A DNA stretch of 64,000 nucleotides from BRH-c25 sp012519325 (lineage in GTDB: Bacteria; Bacillota; Clostridia; Lutisporales; Lutisporaceae): NCBI GenBank assembly GCA_050950645.1, contig JBMNHZ010000001.1, positions 124,001 through 188,000 on the forward strand. The letters run 5' to 3'. The translations under genes were made by a program, and so were the position numbers. Below the pieces are notes generated by a model. The model was not told where the DNA came from. It searched no databases and saw only the letters and a program-made list of their open reading frames with translations. This document shows positions 52,456 through 61,025 of this stretch, piece by piece; positions within the stretch are counted from its first letter, which is position 1, and each line of letters opens with the position of its first letter.

Positions 52456-52887
52456 TCATTTAACTGTCGTTATTTTCTTTGTCATACGTATAGTTGTACC
52501 TTCTCCGATGTAAGACTCGATATCAACTTTATCCATAAAGGTTTCCATCACCGTGAAACCCATCCCTGATCTTTCAAGCTCCGGCTTTGAAGTATAAAGG
52601 GGCTGTCTGGCAAGCTCAATATCTGCAATTCCCACACCAAAGTCCTTTACTTCTATCTCCACCGTATTGCCGATTAGCCTTGAAATAATAATTACATTGC
52701 CCATTTCGCATGAGTATCCATGTATAATGGCATTTGTAACCGCTTCAGATACTGCAGTCTTAATTTCCGCCAGTTCCTCTATTGTCGGATCCAGCTGTGC
52801 TACAAATGCTGCAACTACAGATCTTGCAAAGCTTTCATTCTGCGATTTGCTGAGAAATTCAAGTTTCATTTCGTTATCTGCCTTCAT
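52456..52887 (-). CDS. spoIIAB: Anti-sigma-F factor SpoIIAB
   Basis: A 143-residue GHKL kinase that holds sigma-F and phosphorylates SpoIIAA. Motifs: AVSEAVTNAIIHGY (N box), VEVKDFGVGIADI (G1-like), ERSGMGFTVMETFMD (G2). Starts 7 bp after spoIIAA, with AAAGGAG. Confidence 0.96.
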   Translation of the reverse strand: MKADNEMKLEFLSKSQNESFARSVVAAFVAQLDPTIEELAEIKTAVSEAVTNAIIHGYSCEMGNVIIISRLIGNTVEIEVKDFGVGIADIELARQPLYTSKPELERSGMGFTVMETFMDKVDIESYIGEGTTIRMTKKITTVK

Positions 52888-52894
52888 TGTGTTA

Positions 52895-53236
52895 TCACTC
52901 CTTTATACTTGAAATGGCTTGCTTTTTGCTTGGATATATCTTTATTATTTTTTGCAGTCCGCATATCTCACACAATCTCTTTATCTGAGGCTTTACATTT
53001 ATCATCCCTGCCTTGCCCCCGCCGCCAGAAATAAGCTTATATCGGCCTATCAGCACGCCTATCCCCGAGCTATCCATAAATCCAACCTGTTCCATATCGA
53101 AAAGAATTGCCCTTGGGCTCCTTTTAGCAATCTCTTTGTCAATTTTAGCCCTTATTCCTTCACAGGAGTGATGGTCAATATCACCATTGATGCGGACAAT
53201 CAACATCCTGTCAATATAATCAAAGTCCATGCTCAT
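52895..53236 (-). CDS. spoIIAA: Anti-anti-sigma factor SpoIIAA
   Basis: A 113-residue STAS-domain protein; the regulatory serine lies in VGFMDSSGIGVLIGRYK. First gene of spoIIAA-spoIIAB-sigF. GGAGGG precedes the ATG. Confidence 0.96.
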   Translation of the reverse strand: MSMDFDYIDRMLIVRINGDIDHHSCEGIRAKIDKEIAKRSPRAILFDMEQVGFMDSSGIGVLIGRYKLISGGGGKAGMINVKPQIKRLCEICGLQKIIKIYPSKKQAISSIKE

Positions 53237-53271
53237 TTATGTCCCTCCAGTTCAAATTCGTCTTTATTAAT

Positions 53272-53296
53272 ATTCCATATATTACAGCGTTTTCCT
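53272..53296 (-). promoter_or_regulatory. Sigma-H-type promoter of the spoIIA operon
   Basis: AGGAAAA (53290-53296), 13 bp, GGAAT (53272-53276) on the minus strand fits the sigma-H pattern AGGAWWT-N12-14-RGAAT, as known for B. subtilis spoIIA. The 371-bp interval to the next gene otherwise holds a hairpin (AGTACCTC / GAGGTACT) before the glycosyltransferase. Confidence 0.75.
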
Positions 53297-53607
53297 TCAA
53301 TGAAAAATGTATAATTTTGTAAATTCGTGAAAATTATATGCTCGATTTTTGTTTTTTACAGACAAATATGACAGAAATGCCGTATTTATTATTAGCCCAT
53401 GATGCTCCTCTGCTTGTCCCACTGCCCCGTTGATGCAGATTGCCTTGCATTGGAAACAAAAATCAGATGCTACATGATACTAGTAAAATTAGTATTTTGT
53501 GCTATACTAATTATTATTAACACAACCTTAATTCAGTACCTCCCATGACCTGGAAAAAATAATTACGAGGTACTGGTGGCAAAGCCAACAGCTTTAGGAG
53601 TGAAGAA

Positions 53608-54720
53608 ATGAATGTATTGATTTTTTCTGTTTCAATAGGTAATGGACATGACCAGGTTGCCCATACGCTGAGAAACGAATTTATACGCCAGGACAATGGA
53701 TCAAAAGTAAAGATTATAAATACCATTAATTATATAAGCCCTTTACTGGATAAGGTCATTCTCGACAGCTATCTGAACATATTGAAGTTTTATCCGAAAG
53801 CTTGGGGAAAGATTTATGAGAAGACCAACAAGCTTGATCCGATAATAGATGTGAATGATATAGCAAACAGACTAATGTCCAGCAAGTTTAGAAAAACCGC
53901 GATAAACTTTGATCCGGATGTTATTATTTGTACTCACAGCTTCCCTGCCGCAATAATTTCAAGACTTAAACAGAAAAAAAGGATTGTATGCCCCCTTATA
54001 ACAGTGGTTACAGACTTTAATATACATTCCTCATATATTAACGATAATACCGACTATTACGTAATACCTCACGAAGACCTTATCTATATCATGAAAGGCT
54101 TCGGTGTGCCAAAAGAAAAGGTGCTTCCTTTCGGCATTCCGATTAAGAAAGAATTCTGTGGATCCTATAATAGGGAAGAGCTTCTTACAAAGCTTGGACT
54201 TGAGAATAAAAAATCAATACTTGTAATGGGCGGGGGCCTTGGACTAGGTGGTATCAACAGTATTGTAAAGTCGATTGACGGCTTTATGGAAAATATACAG
54301 ATTATTGCAGTGGCAGGAAGAAATAACCGGCTTGAGACAAAACTCAAGGATTTATCAACCAAAAACCGGCTTGAGGTATACGGATTCGTAAACAACATGC
54401 ATGAGCTTATGGAACTGTCTGATTGCATAATTTCTAAGCCCGGAGGCGTATCAGTATCAGAGATCCTCAGCAGGGAAAAACCTCTGGTGATATTCTCTCC
54501 CCTTCCGGGGCAAGAGTATGAAAACGCTGAGTTCATTCTTAACTCAGGTGTTGCAGTTACTACCTCCGATGTCAAAAAGATACCTTTTCTTATAAGCCAG
54601 ATATTCAGTTCCGAAATCAGAATGAAATGTTTTAAGGAATTAGCAAGATTATTGAAGAAACCATATTCAGCCCGTAATATCGTGCGATATCTTACAGAAA
54701 AGTACGGTTCAGGCAGATAG
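53608..54720 (+). CDS. GT28-type glycosyltransferase (MGDG synthase/UgtP-like)
   Basis: A 370-residue protein. The N-terminal half matches monogalactosyldiacylglycerol-synthase domains (FSVSIGNGHDQVAHTL, ICTHSFPAAII), and the C-terminal half has the nucleotide-sugar site (GGGLGLGGINSIV, SKPGGVSVSEIL, PGQEYENAEF). Related enzymes glycosylate diacylglycerol or other lipids at the membrane. The start follows TAGGAG. The acceptor is unknown. Confidence 0.87.
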   Translation: MNVLIFSVSIGNGHDQVAHTLRNEFIRQDNGSKVKIINTINYISPLLDKVILDSYLNILKFYPKAWGKIYEKTNKLDPIIDVNDIANRLMSSKFRKTAINFDPDVIICTHSFPAAIISRLKQKKRIVCPLITVVTDFNIHSSYINDNTDYYVIPHEDLIYIMKGFGVPKEKVLPFGIPIKKEFCGSYNREELLTKLGLENKKSILVMGGGLGLGGINSIVKSIDGFMENIQIIAVAGRNNRLETKLKDLSTKNRLEVYGFVNNMHELMELSDCIISKPGGVSVSEILSREKPLVIFSPLPGQEYENAEFILNSGVAVTTSDVKKIPFLISQIFSSEIRMKCFKELARLLKKPYSARNIVRYLTEKYGSGR

Positions 54721-54772
54721 TATAGTATTATAAAATAAATAATATAAATAAACCAGATTGGAGGAGATTTTA

Positions 54773-55606
54773 ATGGATTTATGGATTAGGGAAATGCAGG
54801 AAGAAAATGCCGCAATGATATACAAGGTGAAAGAAACCCTGCATACCGAAAAGACAAAGTATCAGGAACTTGCAATATTGGATACCTATGAATTCGGCAG
54901 AATGCTTGTTTTGGACGGTATTGTCCAGACAACCATAAGAGACGAGTTTGCGTATCACGAGATGATAACTCATATACCCCTTTTCACTCACAATAATCCG
55001 AAAAAGGTTTTAGTAATAGGCGGTGGTGACGGAGGTACCATCAGAGAGATTCTTAAGCACAAATCCGTTGAAAAGGCTGTCTTATGTGAAATTGATGAAA
55101 GGGTAGTGGAACTTTCTAAAAAGTATCTTCCCGAGATAAGCTGCGGACTTTCGGATCCCCGGGTTGAAGTCTTTATCGGTGACGGTATAAAATATGTCCG
55201 GGAGCATAATAATGAGTTTGATGTTGCAATTGTTGACTCACCAGATCCCATTGGTGCTGCTGTAGGACTTTTCAGCATCGATTTTTATAGTTCTCTATAT
55301 GATTGCCTGAAGGCTGACGGGATTTTTACAGCTCAGACGGAATCTCCCTTCTATTCACCACAGATGGTGAAAAAGATTTTTGCTGACATTGAAAATGTAT
55401 TCCCGATTACGAAGCTTTATATGGCTGCGGTACCTGCGTATCCGGGAGTTCACTGGAGCTTTACCCTGGGTTCCAAGAGATATGATCCGGAAAAAACCGA
55501 TATTAACAATATTCCGGATTTTGATACAAAATATTATCATAAGGATTTGCATAAAGCCTGCTTTGTGCTTCCGAAATATGTGAAAGAACTGCTTCTGAAA
55601 AGGTAA
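54773..55606 (+). CDS. speE: Polyamine aminopropyltransferase (spermidine synthase)
   Basis: 277 residues. Transfers aminopropyl from decarboxylated SAM to putrescine, releasing methylthioadenosine. Motifs: LVLDGIVQTT, VLVIGGGDGGTIREILKH, DSPDPIGAAVGLF and VPAYPGVHWSFTLGS. ATG at 54773 follows GGAGGAG. The neighbouring decarboxylase and the MTA phosphorylase-like gene complete a polyamine theme. Confidence 0.95.
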   Translation: MDLWIREMQEENAAMIYKVKETLHTEKTKYQELAILDTYEFGRMLVLDGIVQTTIRDEFAYHEMITHIPLFTHNNPKKVLVIGGGDGGTIREILKHKSVEKAVLCEIDERVVELSKKYLPEISCGLSDPRVEVFIGDGIKYVREHNNEFDVAIVDSPDPIGAAVGLFSIDFYSSLYDCLKADGIFTAQTESPFYSPQMVKKIFADIENVFPITKLYMAAVPAYPGVHWSFTLGSKRYDPEKTDINNIPDFDTKYYHKDLHKACFVLPKYVKELLLKR

Positions 55607-55638
55607 CTGATTACATCATAATATTTATTGAAAATTTA

Positions 55639-55748
55639 TTGCATTTTAGTTTTTTTTGACCTATAATGAATTTGGCATTTGAATAACAAAAACTTAAAAT
55701 CGCTCTGCAGAAGCCTGAACTTATTGCATCGAAGTTCATGGCTTTTTC
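55639..55748 (+). promoter_or_regulatory. Promoter and terminator-like leader of speA
   Basis: TTGCAT (55639-55644), 17 bp, TATAAT (55662-55667), then about 45 bp later a hairpin AGCCTGAACTT / AAGTTCATGGCT with a T run (55712-55748), still 50 bp before the speA start. This is a possible transcription attenuator. Confidence 0.6.
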
Positions 55749-55799
55749 TTTAACAGGTTATTTGCGAGAATTTTATATAACCGAAAGGAAGTGTAATTA

Positions 55800-57287
55800 A
55801 TGTACAAGTTCAACCAGACAAGAACTCCCATGTTTGATGCCTTGCTGGAATATCACAACAATGATACAATCCCTTTTCACGTTCCGGGGCATAAGCGCGG
55901 GCAGGGGATGGTCAGTAAATTCAAAGATTTTGTGGGTTCTAACGTCTTATCGATTGATGTAACTGTTTTCCATCAAGTTGACAGTCTGCACAAACCGACA
56001 GGCGTAATAAAAGAAGCCCAGGAGCTAGCCGCCGATGCTTACAATGCGGATTACACTTTTTTTTCAATACACGGAACCTCCGGTGCAATACAGGCTATGG
56101 TAATGAGCGTAGTAAACCATGGAGAAAAAATAATAATCCCAAGGAATGTTCACAAATCAGTCACAGCAGGTATTATACTCAGCGGCGCCAATCCTGTATA
56201 TATGCAGCCTGAAATCGACACAAAGGTAGGCCTGGCTCTAAATGTTACCCCTGAGACAGTCAAAAAAACACTGGAGCAGAACAGTGATGCCAAGGCCGTG
56301 CTTATAATAAATCCGACTTATTACGGTGTTTCAACCGATATTGTTGAGATTGCCAAAATAGTCCATGAGTACAATATTCCGCTAATAGTCGATGAAGCCC
56401 ACGGACCTCACCTGCACTTCAGTAGCAAGCTTCCAATATCTGCAATGGATGCGGGAGCAGACATCTGTGCCCAAAGTACACATAAAATATTGGGTTCAAT
56501 GACACAAAGCTCCCTACTGCATGTAAAAAAAGGAATTGTCGATGTCAACAGGGTCAAGACCATAATGAGCCTCTTGCAGACTACAAGCCCCTCATATGTG
56601 CTTCTTGCTTCTCTTGACTGTGCCAGAATGCAGATGGCTACAAAGGGAGAAGAGCTTATTGACGATGCCATAAAACTGGCCAATTATGCAAGAGAAAGAA
56701 TTAACAAAATAAATGGCTTATACTGTTTTGGAGAAGAGGTCCTTGAGAAAAAAGGCGCCTATGGCTTTGATCCTACAAAAATTACAATCACATCAAAGGA
56801 TATAGGCCTTTCAGGCCACGAGCTTGAAGATATACTGACGGAAAAATATTTTATACAGCCTGAACTGTCAGACCTTTATAATATTCTTTGTGTGTTTTCC
56901 TTTGGGGATACAAAGGAAAAAGTTGACAAGCTCATCACTGCTCTCGAAGAGATAAGTGCCGAACAAAGCAGAAGGCAAATAGTCAAATCTGAAGTACTGG
57001 ACATCCCGGATATACCGGAGAGTGTCCTGACTCCAAGAGAGGCCTTCAACAGTATGACAATATCCATCCCTCTGGAAGACAGTGTAGGACTTATTAGTGC
57101 GGAATTCCTAATGGCATATCCTCCGGGCATACCGATACTATGTCCGGGAGAAATAATTACACAGGAAATTGTTGATTATGTTGGGGCATTAAAGGCTGCA
57201 AAGCTTTTTGTTCAGGGCACTGAAGATCCTGAGGTAAATAATATTAAGATAGTCAGCGATCTGCAAATTGTGGACACAAGTATATAA
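55800..57287 (+). CDS. speA: Orn/Lys/Arg decarboxylase (SpeA-like)
   Basis: PLP-dependent fold-type I decarboxylase without the N-terminal wing domain, 495 residues, like B. subtilis SpeA. Features: FHVPGHKRGQGM, SIHGTSGAIQAMV, VDEAHGPHLHFS, and the PLP lysine in AQSTHKILGSMTQSS (about 228). Arginine is the likely substrate by analogy and because speE lies next to it; lysine cannot be excluded. Confidence 0.92.
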   Translation: MYKFNQTRTPMFDALLEYHNNDTIPFHVPGHKRGQGMVSKFKDFVGSNVLSIDVTVFHQVDSLHKPTGVIKEAQELAADAYNADYTFFSIHGTSGAIQAMVMSVVNHGEKIIIPRNVHKSVTAGIILSGANPVYMQPEIDTKVGLALNVTPETVKKTLEQNSDAKAVLIINPTYYGVSTDIVEIAKIVHEYNIPLIVDEAHGPHLHFSSKLPISAMDAGADICAQSTHKILGSMTQSSLLHVKKGIVDVNRVKTIMSLLQTTSPSYVLLASLDCARMQMATKGEELIDDAIKLANYARERINKINGLYCFGEEVLEKKGAYGFDPTKITITSKDIGLSGHELEDILTEKYFIQPELSDLYNILCVFSFGDTKEKVDKLITALEEISAEQSRRQIVKSEVLDIPDIPESVLTPREAFNSMTISIPLEDSVGLISAEFLMAYPPGIPILCPGEIITQEIVDYVGALKAAKLFVQGTEDPEVNNIKIVSDLQIVDTSI

Positions 57288-57316
57288 TGTTATTCTATAG
57301 CGCAGGGAGGAAGATT

Positions 57317-58300
57317 ATGAAAAGGATAATCATAGTATTCACCGGCGGTACCATTGCGATGAGAATTGATGAGAATAGCCATGCAGCAGTGCCAGCAATT
57401 ACAGGAGAGCAAATACTTCAAATGACACCGGGGCTTGACAGTATAGCAGAAATTGATTTCCTCAATTTCTCCAACATACCGGGCCCCCATATGACCCCGG
57501 AAAAAATGTTTGAACTTTCAAAGAACATACAGTATAAACTGGAGGTTGAAGGCTTTGATGGTGCTGTAGTAACCCATGGTACAGATTCCCTTGAAGAAAC
57601 CGCATACCTTGTGGATCTTACATCAAACTCCGATAAACCCATTGTGTTTTTCGGGTCTATGAAAAGCAGCTCGGAATTGGGCTTTGACGGGCCTGTGAAT
57701 CTTATATCCGCAATCTATGCCGCAGTTTCAAATGAAGCCTGCGGCAGGGGTGTGCTGGTAGTGATGAACAATGAAATACACTCTGCAGCACAGGTAACCA
57801 AAACCAACACACATACTCTCGATACTTTCAAAAGCGCGGATTTCGGGCCTATAGGCTTTATCGACAATGGTAAAGCTTACTTCTATCACGACTATACAAA
57901 AAGGCAGTACATTGCTGCAGAAACAATAGACAGCAGCGTGGATCTCATAAAAACTGCCTGCGGTATGGATGACAAGCTGCTTCGTTTCTGTGTGGATTCA
58001 GGAGCCCACGGAATCGTAATTGAGGGCATGGGCAGAGGAAACATACCTCCTGCAATGGTTCACGGTGTTGAATATGCATTGTCTAGAGAAATACCTGTTG
58101 TGCTTGTATCCCGATGCCTTATGGGTAAGGTTTTGGACAGCTACGGATATCCCGGTGCAGGAAAAGAGCTTACCAAAAGAGGAGTAATCCTTGGAGACAA
58201 CCTCCCGGGTCAAAAAGCCAGAATCAAGCTGATTGTTGCTTTAGGCTTTACAAAAAACTTGGCAGAAATAAAGGATATATTTGAAAAGAATTATTATTGA
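57317..58300 (+). CDS. ansA: Type I asparaginase
   Basis: 327 residues from the ATG at 57317 (GGGAGGAAG upstream). The catalytic Thr12 lies in VFTGGTIAMR and the second Thr-Asp in VVTHGTDSLEETAYL, with a C-terminal KGVI-type segment RGVILGDNLPGQKARI. It hydrolyses asparagine to aspartate; some members act on glutamine. It lies 29 bp after speA and is likely co-transcribed. Confidence 0.94.
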   Translation: MKRIIIVFTGGTIAMRIDENSHAAVPAITGEQILQMTPGLDSIAEIDFLNFSNIPGPHMTPEKMFELSKNIQYKLEVEGFDGAVVTHGTDSLEETAYLVDLTSNSDKPIVFFGSMKSSSELGFDGPVNLISAIYAAVSNEACGRGVLVVMNNEIHSAAQVTKTNTHTLDTFKSADFGPIGFIDNGKAYFYHDYTKRQYIAAETIDSSVDLIKTACGMDDKLLRFCVDSGAHGIVIEGMGRGNIPPAMVHGVEYALSREIPVVLVSRCLMGKVLDSYGYPGAGKELTKRGVILGDNLPGQKARIKLIVALGFTKNLAEIKDIFEKNYY

Positions 58301-58416
58301 AGGAACAAAGGCGGCTTCGCCGAATTTGTCGCTCATGCGCCTTTTCCGAAGGAATTCTGGCGCGGGCAGTTCAATCTTTGTTTTTATGTATAGTAAAGTA
58401 TAACTTTCCTATACAA

Positions 58417-58447
58417 TAAAAACCTCCCCTTTAAAGCGGGAGGTTTT
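58417..58447 (-). terminator. Terminator overlapping the 3' end of the dTMP kinase-like gene
   Basis: On the minus strand AAAACCTCCC and GGGAGGTTTTT form a stem with T run. The arms also work on the plus strand for ansA. Confidence 0.82.
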
Positions 58448-59114
58448 GTATTACATTTTTATATATTTCATCATGTATATCTTCTATACTTCTCAGGCAG
58501 CTGTCATAAGTACATTCAATCCTTTTCCAGCCATATTTCTCAGCAACCCGGCATGCGTTAAGATATGTCTTCATCAGATAATCCCTATCTCTTTCATGAA
58601 TATCCTTTTGGGAACTGCCTGTAATTTTGTTTTTCCGTTTTGATATCAAATTATTGCTTATTACAGGCGGCACATCTAAAAAAATAACCAAATCCGGAAC
58701 GGGCAGACCTAACTTTACAAATTCCAGATCCCACAGCCAGTCCAAGTATGAGTTTCGCTGGACTTCATCTTCTATTTTTGACGCCTGATGTACCATATTA
58801 GAGGTTGTGTACCTGTCTGAAAGCACTATACCTCCGTCTTCATAGAACCCCTTCCATTCCTTTATATATGAAGCATAGCGATCCACTGCAAAAAAGGTTG
58901 ATGCTGCATAGGCATTAACATCGTCCGGCCTGCAGCCGAATTCTCCATTCAGGTACATCTTTACCAGCGCTGATGAACTGCTTCTATAGTTGGGATATTC
59001 AACCTTCCTGATGTTATACTTTTCTCCTCGCATCCTGCTGAAGAGCTTTTTTGTCTGAGTGGCTTTTCCGCTGGCATCGCTGCCTGCCTCGATAATAATG
59101 AGTTTTCCCTTCAT
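58431..59114 (-). CDS. Thymidylate kinase-like protein
   Basis: 227 residues with a P-loop EAGSDASGKATQT, VDRYASYIKEW, LSDRYTTSNMVHQASK (the DRY-type motif of thymidylate kinases) and a lid region SKRKNKITGSSQKD. The P-loop differs from the common GGDGSGKST. It is a second, atypical type of dTMP kinase seen in Clostridia; whether it is the main tmk is not known. It is read with the MTA phosphorylase-like gene 25 bp upstream. Confidence 0.85.
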   Translation of the reverse strand: MKGKLIIIEAGSDASGKATQTKKLFSRMRGEKYNIRKVEYPNYRSSSSALVKMYLNGEFGCRPDDVNAYAASTFFAVDRYASYIKEWKGFYEDGGIVLSDRYTTSNMVHQASKIEDEVQRNSYLDWLWDLEFVKLGLPVPDLVIFLDVPPVISNNLISKRKNKITGSSQKDIHERDRDYLMKTYLNACRVAEKYGWKRIECTYDSCLRSIEDIHDEIYKNVIQNLPL

Positions 59115-59139
59115 ATTTCTACTCTCCAGTATAATTCAT

Positions 59140-59889
59140 TTATAACTTCTCTATCATTTTATATATTACTTTTTTTACTTTCTCGTTATTGGCGTTGAAA
59201 ACCCTGTATACCTCTTCCTCCGTAACGGGTTTTATTTCCTCATTCCCTTCAAGGCCGGCATCATAATCGGTAATTAGCGAAATATTCACATATGGAATAC
59301 CAAGCTCCTTAGCTAAAATGCATTCAGGATACTGGGTCATGTTAATGACTTCCCAACCCATTTTGCTGAACCATCTGCTTTCAGCCTTTGTTGAAAACCT
59401 TGGGCCTTGAATTACAACAACTGTTCCTTTTTTATGCACAGTAACTCCAATATCTTCACATGCTTTTATTGCCAGATTCCTCAGATCCTCGTCATAAGGC
59501 ATGGCTGAGCTTATATGTTTAGTTTCAGGGCCTTCAAAGTATGTATCCTTTCTGCCCCATGTCCTATCAACAAATTGATCGCAAATTACAAAATCACCGG
59601 GCATTATTTTAGCTTGCAGGCTTCCCGAGGCCGTAGGTGCGATTATATGTCTTACTCCCAGCATCTTCATCGCATATACATTTGCCCTGTAAGGTATCAT
59701 GTGGGGAGGGTATGAATGCTTCTTACCATGCCTTGGCAGAAATGCAACTGTTTTACCACCGACTTTTCCCAGCGAGACCTTCTCACTTGTACTGCCGTAT
59801 GGAGTTTCTATATCAATCTCCTCAATATCCTCCAGAAAGGAATAAAAGCCTGAACCTCCAAATACACCTATATCAGCTTTATAATTCAT
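59140..59889 (-). CDS. mtnP: MTA/MTI phosphorylase-like purine nucleoside phosphorylase
   Basis: 249 residues with GVFGGSGFYSFLEDIEE, FLPRHGKKHSYPPHMIPYRA, IAPTASGSLQ and NMTQYPECILAKEL. These place it in the 5'-methylthioadenosine phosphorylase family. It would recycle the by-product of spermidine synthase. Specificity for MTA versus methylthioinosine is undecided. GGAGG precedes the start. Confidence 0.9.
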   Translation of the reverse strand: MNYKADIGVFGGSGFYSFLEDIEEIDIETPYGSTSEKVSLGKVGGKTVAFLPRHGKKHSYPPHMIPYRANVYAMKMLGVRHIIAPTASGSLQAKIMPGDFVICDQFVDRTWGRKDTYFEGPETKHISSAMPYDEDLRNLAIKACEDIGVTVHKKGTVVVIQGPRFSTKAESRWFSKMGWEVINMTQYPECILAKELGIPYVNISLITDYDAGLEGNEEIKPVTEEEVYRVFNANNEKVKKVIYKMIEKL

Positions 59890-59982
59890 ACACTGATGCC
59901 TCCTATAAAAAATTATATCACTACCCTAATATTACTATAATCAACCAGCATAGACAAGCAGGATAAAAAGCAGAGACATATC

Positions 59983-60014
59983 GCAGAAGGACACGGGGAC
60001 GTGTCCTTCTGTCG
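59983..60014. repeat. REP-like palindrome, copy C (short)
   Basis: GCAGAAGGACACGGGGACG folds directly on TGTCCTTCTGTCGC. Shares GACACGGGGACG and the flank ATGCGACAGAAG with copy B but lacks the central hairpin. It lies 10 bp after the rplY stop. Confidence 0.8.
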
Positions 60015-60024
60015 CATTATTCTT

Positions 60025-60675
60025 CTATTGTGAATCAGCCCCTTCTTTCACTTTTTCCTTATCGCGTTTTCCCTTGTTTACCAGTTCCGGCTCAACCCTG
60101 TCAAATACCAAATCGATAGGTCTGTCCTTCGTAGGCAGTATTGATAGTATTACATCATTTTTTTCATTCACTATTGACAGTTCCTTCGAAATTTCCACAT
60201 CTGCCACCCTCAAGACATGGCCTACTTTATACTTTGCTGCATCAACCTTAATTACCGGGGGTATCTTCTCAACCTCACCTTCTATCTCCAGTTCTGTTAT
60301 CTGCTTGTTTATTACCCAGCCTTTTCTTTCAATCCTTTCCCCGTTTACTACCAATATCGGCACCTCTGCATGAATTATTTCGTGTAATGTAACAGGCTGA
60401 AAATCCACATGTATCAAATGCTGCTGCAGGTGATCCCTCTGTATCTCCTTAATAACTGCAGGTATCTCTGTTCCGTCTATTCTAAGCTTTACTACTATAT
60501 TCTCGCCATTTTTGGCGACAATATTATTAAGCTCTCTCTCATCAACCTTGAGCAGCCTTCCTGCAGTTCCTTTCTCATAAAGTATCGCAGGAATACTGTT
60601 CTCTTTCTTCAGCTTTCTTGACTGTTTGTTGCCGCAGCCGGTCCTGTTATCAGCATTCAACTCTACCTTCTTCAT
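60025..60675 (-). CDS. rplY: 50S ribosomal protein L25 (CTC family)
   Basis: 216 residues: N-terminal 5S rRNA-binding L25 domain (KLKKENSIPAILYEKGTAGR, LQQHLIHVDFQPV) plus the C-terminal TL5/CTC domain. The tail is acidic and basic. GGAGG precedes the ATG. Transcribed alone. Confidence 0.94.
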   Translation of the reverse strand: MKKVELNADNRTGCGNKQSRKLKKENSIPAILYEKGTAGRLLKVDERELNNIVAKNGENIVVKLRIDGTEIPAVIKEIQRDHLQQHLIHVDFQPVTLHEIIHAEVPILVVNGERIERKGWVINKQITELEIEGEVEKIPPVIKVDAAKYKVGHVLRVADVEISKELSIVNEKNDVILSILPTKDRPIDLVFDRVEPELVNKGKRDKEKVKEGADSQ

Positions 60676-60731
60676 AAAAAAACCTCCATAAATAATCTTT
60701 ATCTATGGAGTATTCCCAATTATAAGAAGGG

Positions 60732-60986
60732 TTAAACATAAGGCATGAACCTGTCCCCCAGGTATTTCTTTATCAGTGACGGGTCGCTTTCCAAATGCAG
60801 CTTAACAGGCTCTCTATCGGAATCTTCAAATATTACCTCCACTGTTGCATCACCTTTAAGAAACTGCTCTGCAACCGTCTTTTCATCTACCTCTCTATAC
60901 TGCACCTTCTTTCGTGCTTTTTCGGACTTTACAAATTCTCTTGCAAAAAAACTTCCTGAAAGCCTTATTATCCTTACATAATTCAT
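60732..60986 (-). CDS. Hypothetical protein, 84 residues
   Basis: Starts MNYVRIIRLSGSFFAREFVK and contains ATVEVIFEDSDREPVKLHLE; mixed alpha/beta, soluble. AGGAGG precedes the ATG. It lies between the helicase and rplY genes. No family recognised. Confidence 0.7.
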   Translation of the reverse strand: MNYVRIIRLSGSFFAREFVKSEKARKKVQYREVDEKTVAEQFLKGDATVEVIFEDSDREPVKLHLESDPSLIKKYLGDRFMPYV

Positions 60987-61025
60987 ATTATGCCTCCTGT
61001 ATAAAGCATTTTATTATAAATTTCC

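Noticed and set aside
53535..53600. Riboswitch before the glycosyltransferase gene
   Set aside because: There is a hairpin AGTACCTC/GAGGTACT, but I could not match it to a known riboswitch class.
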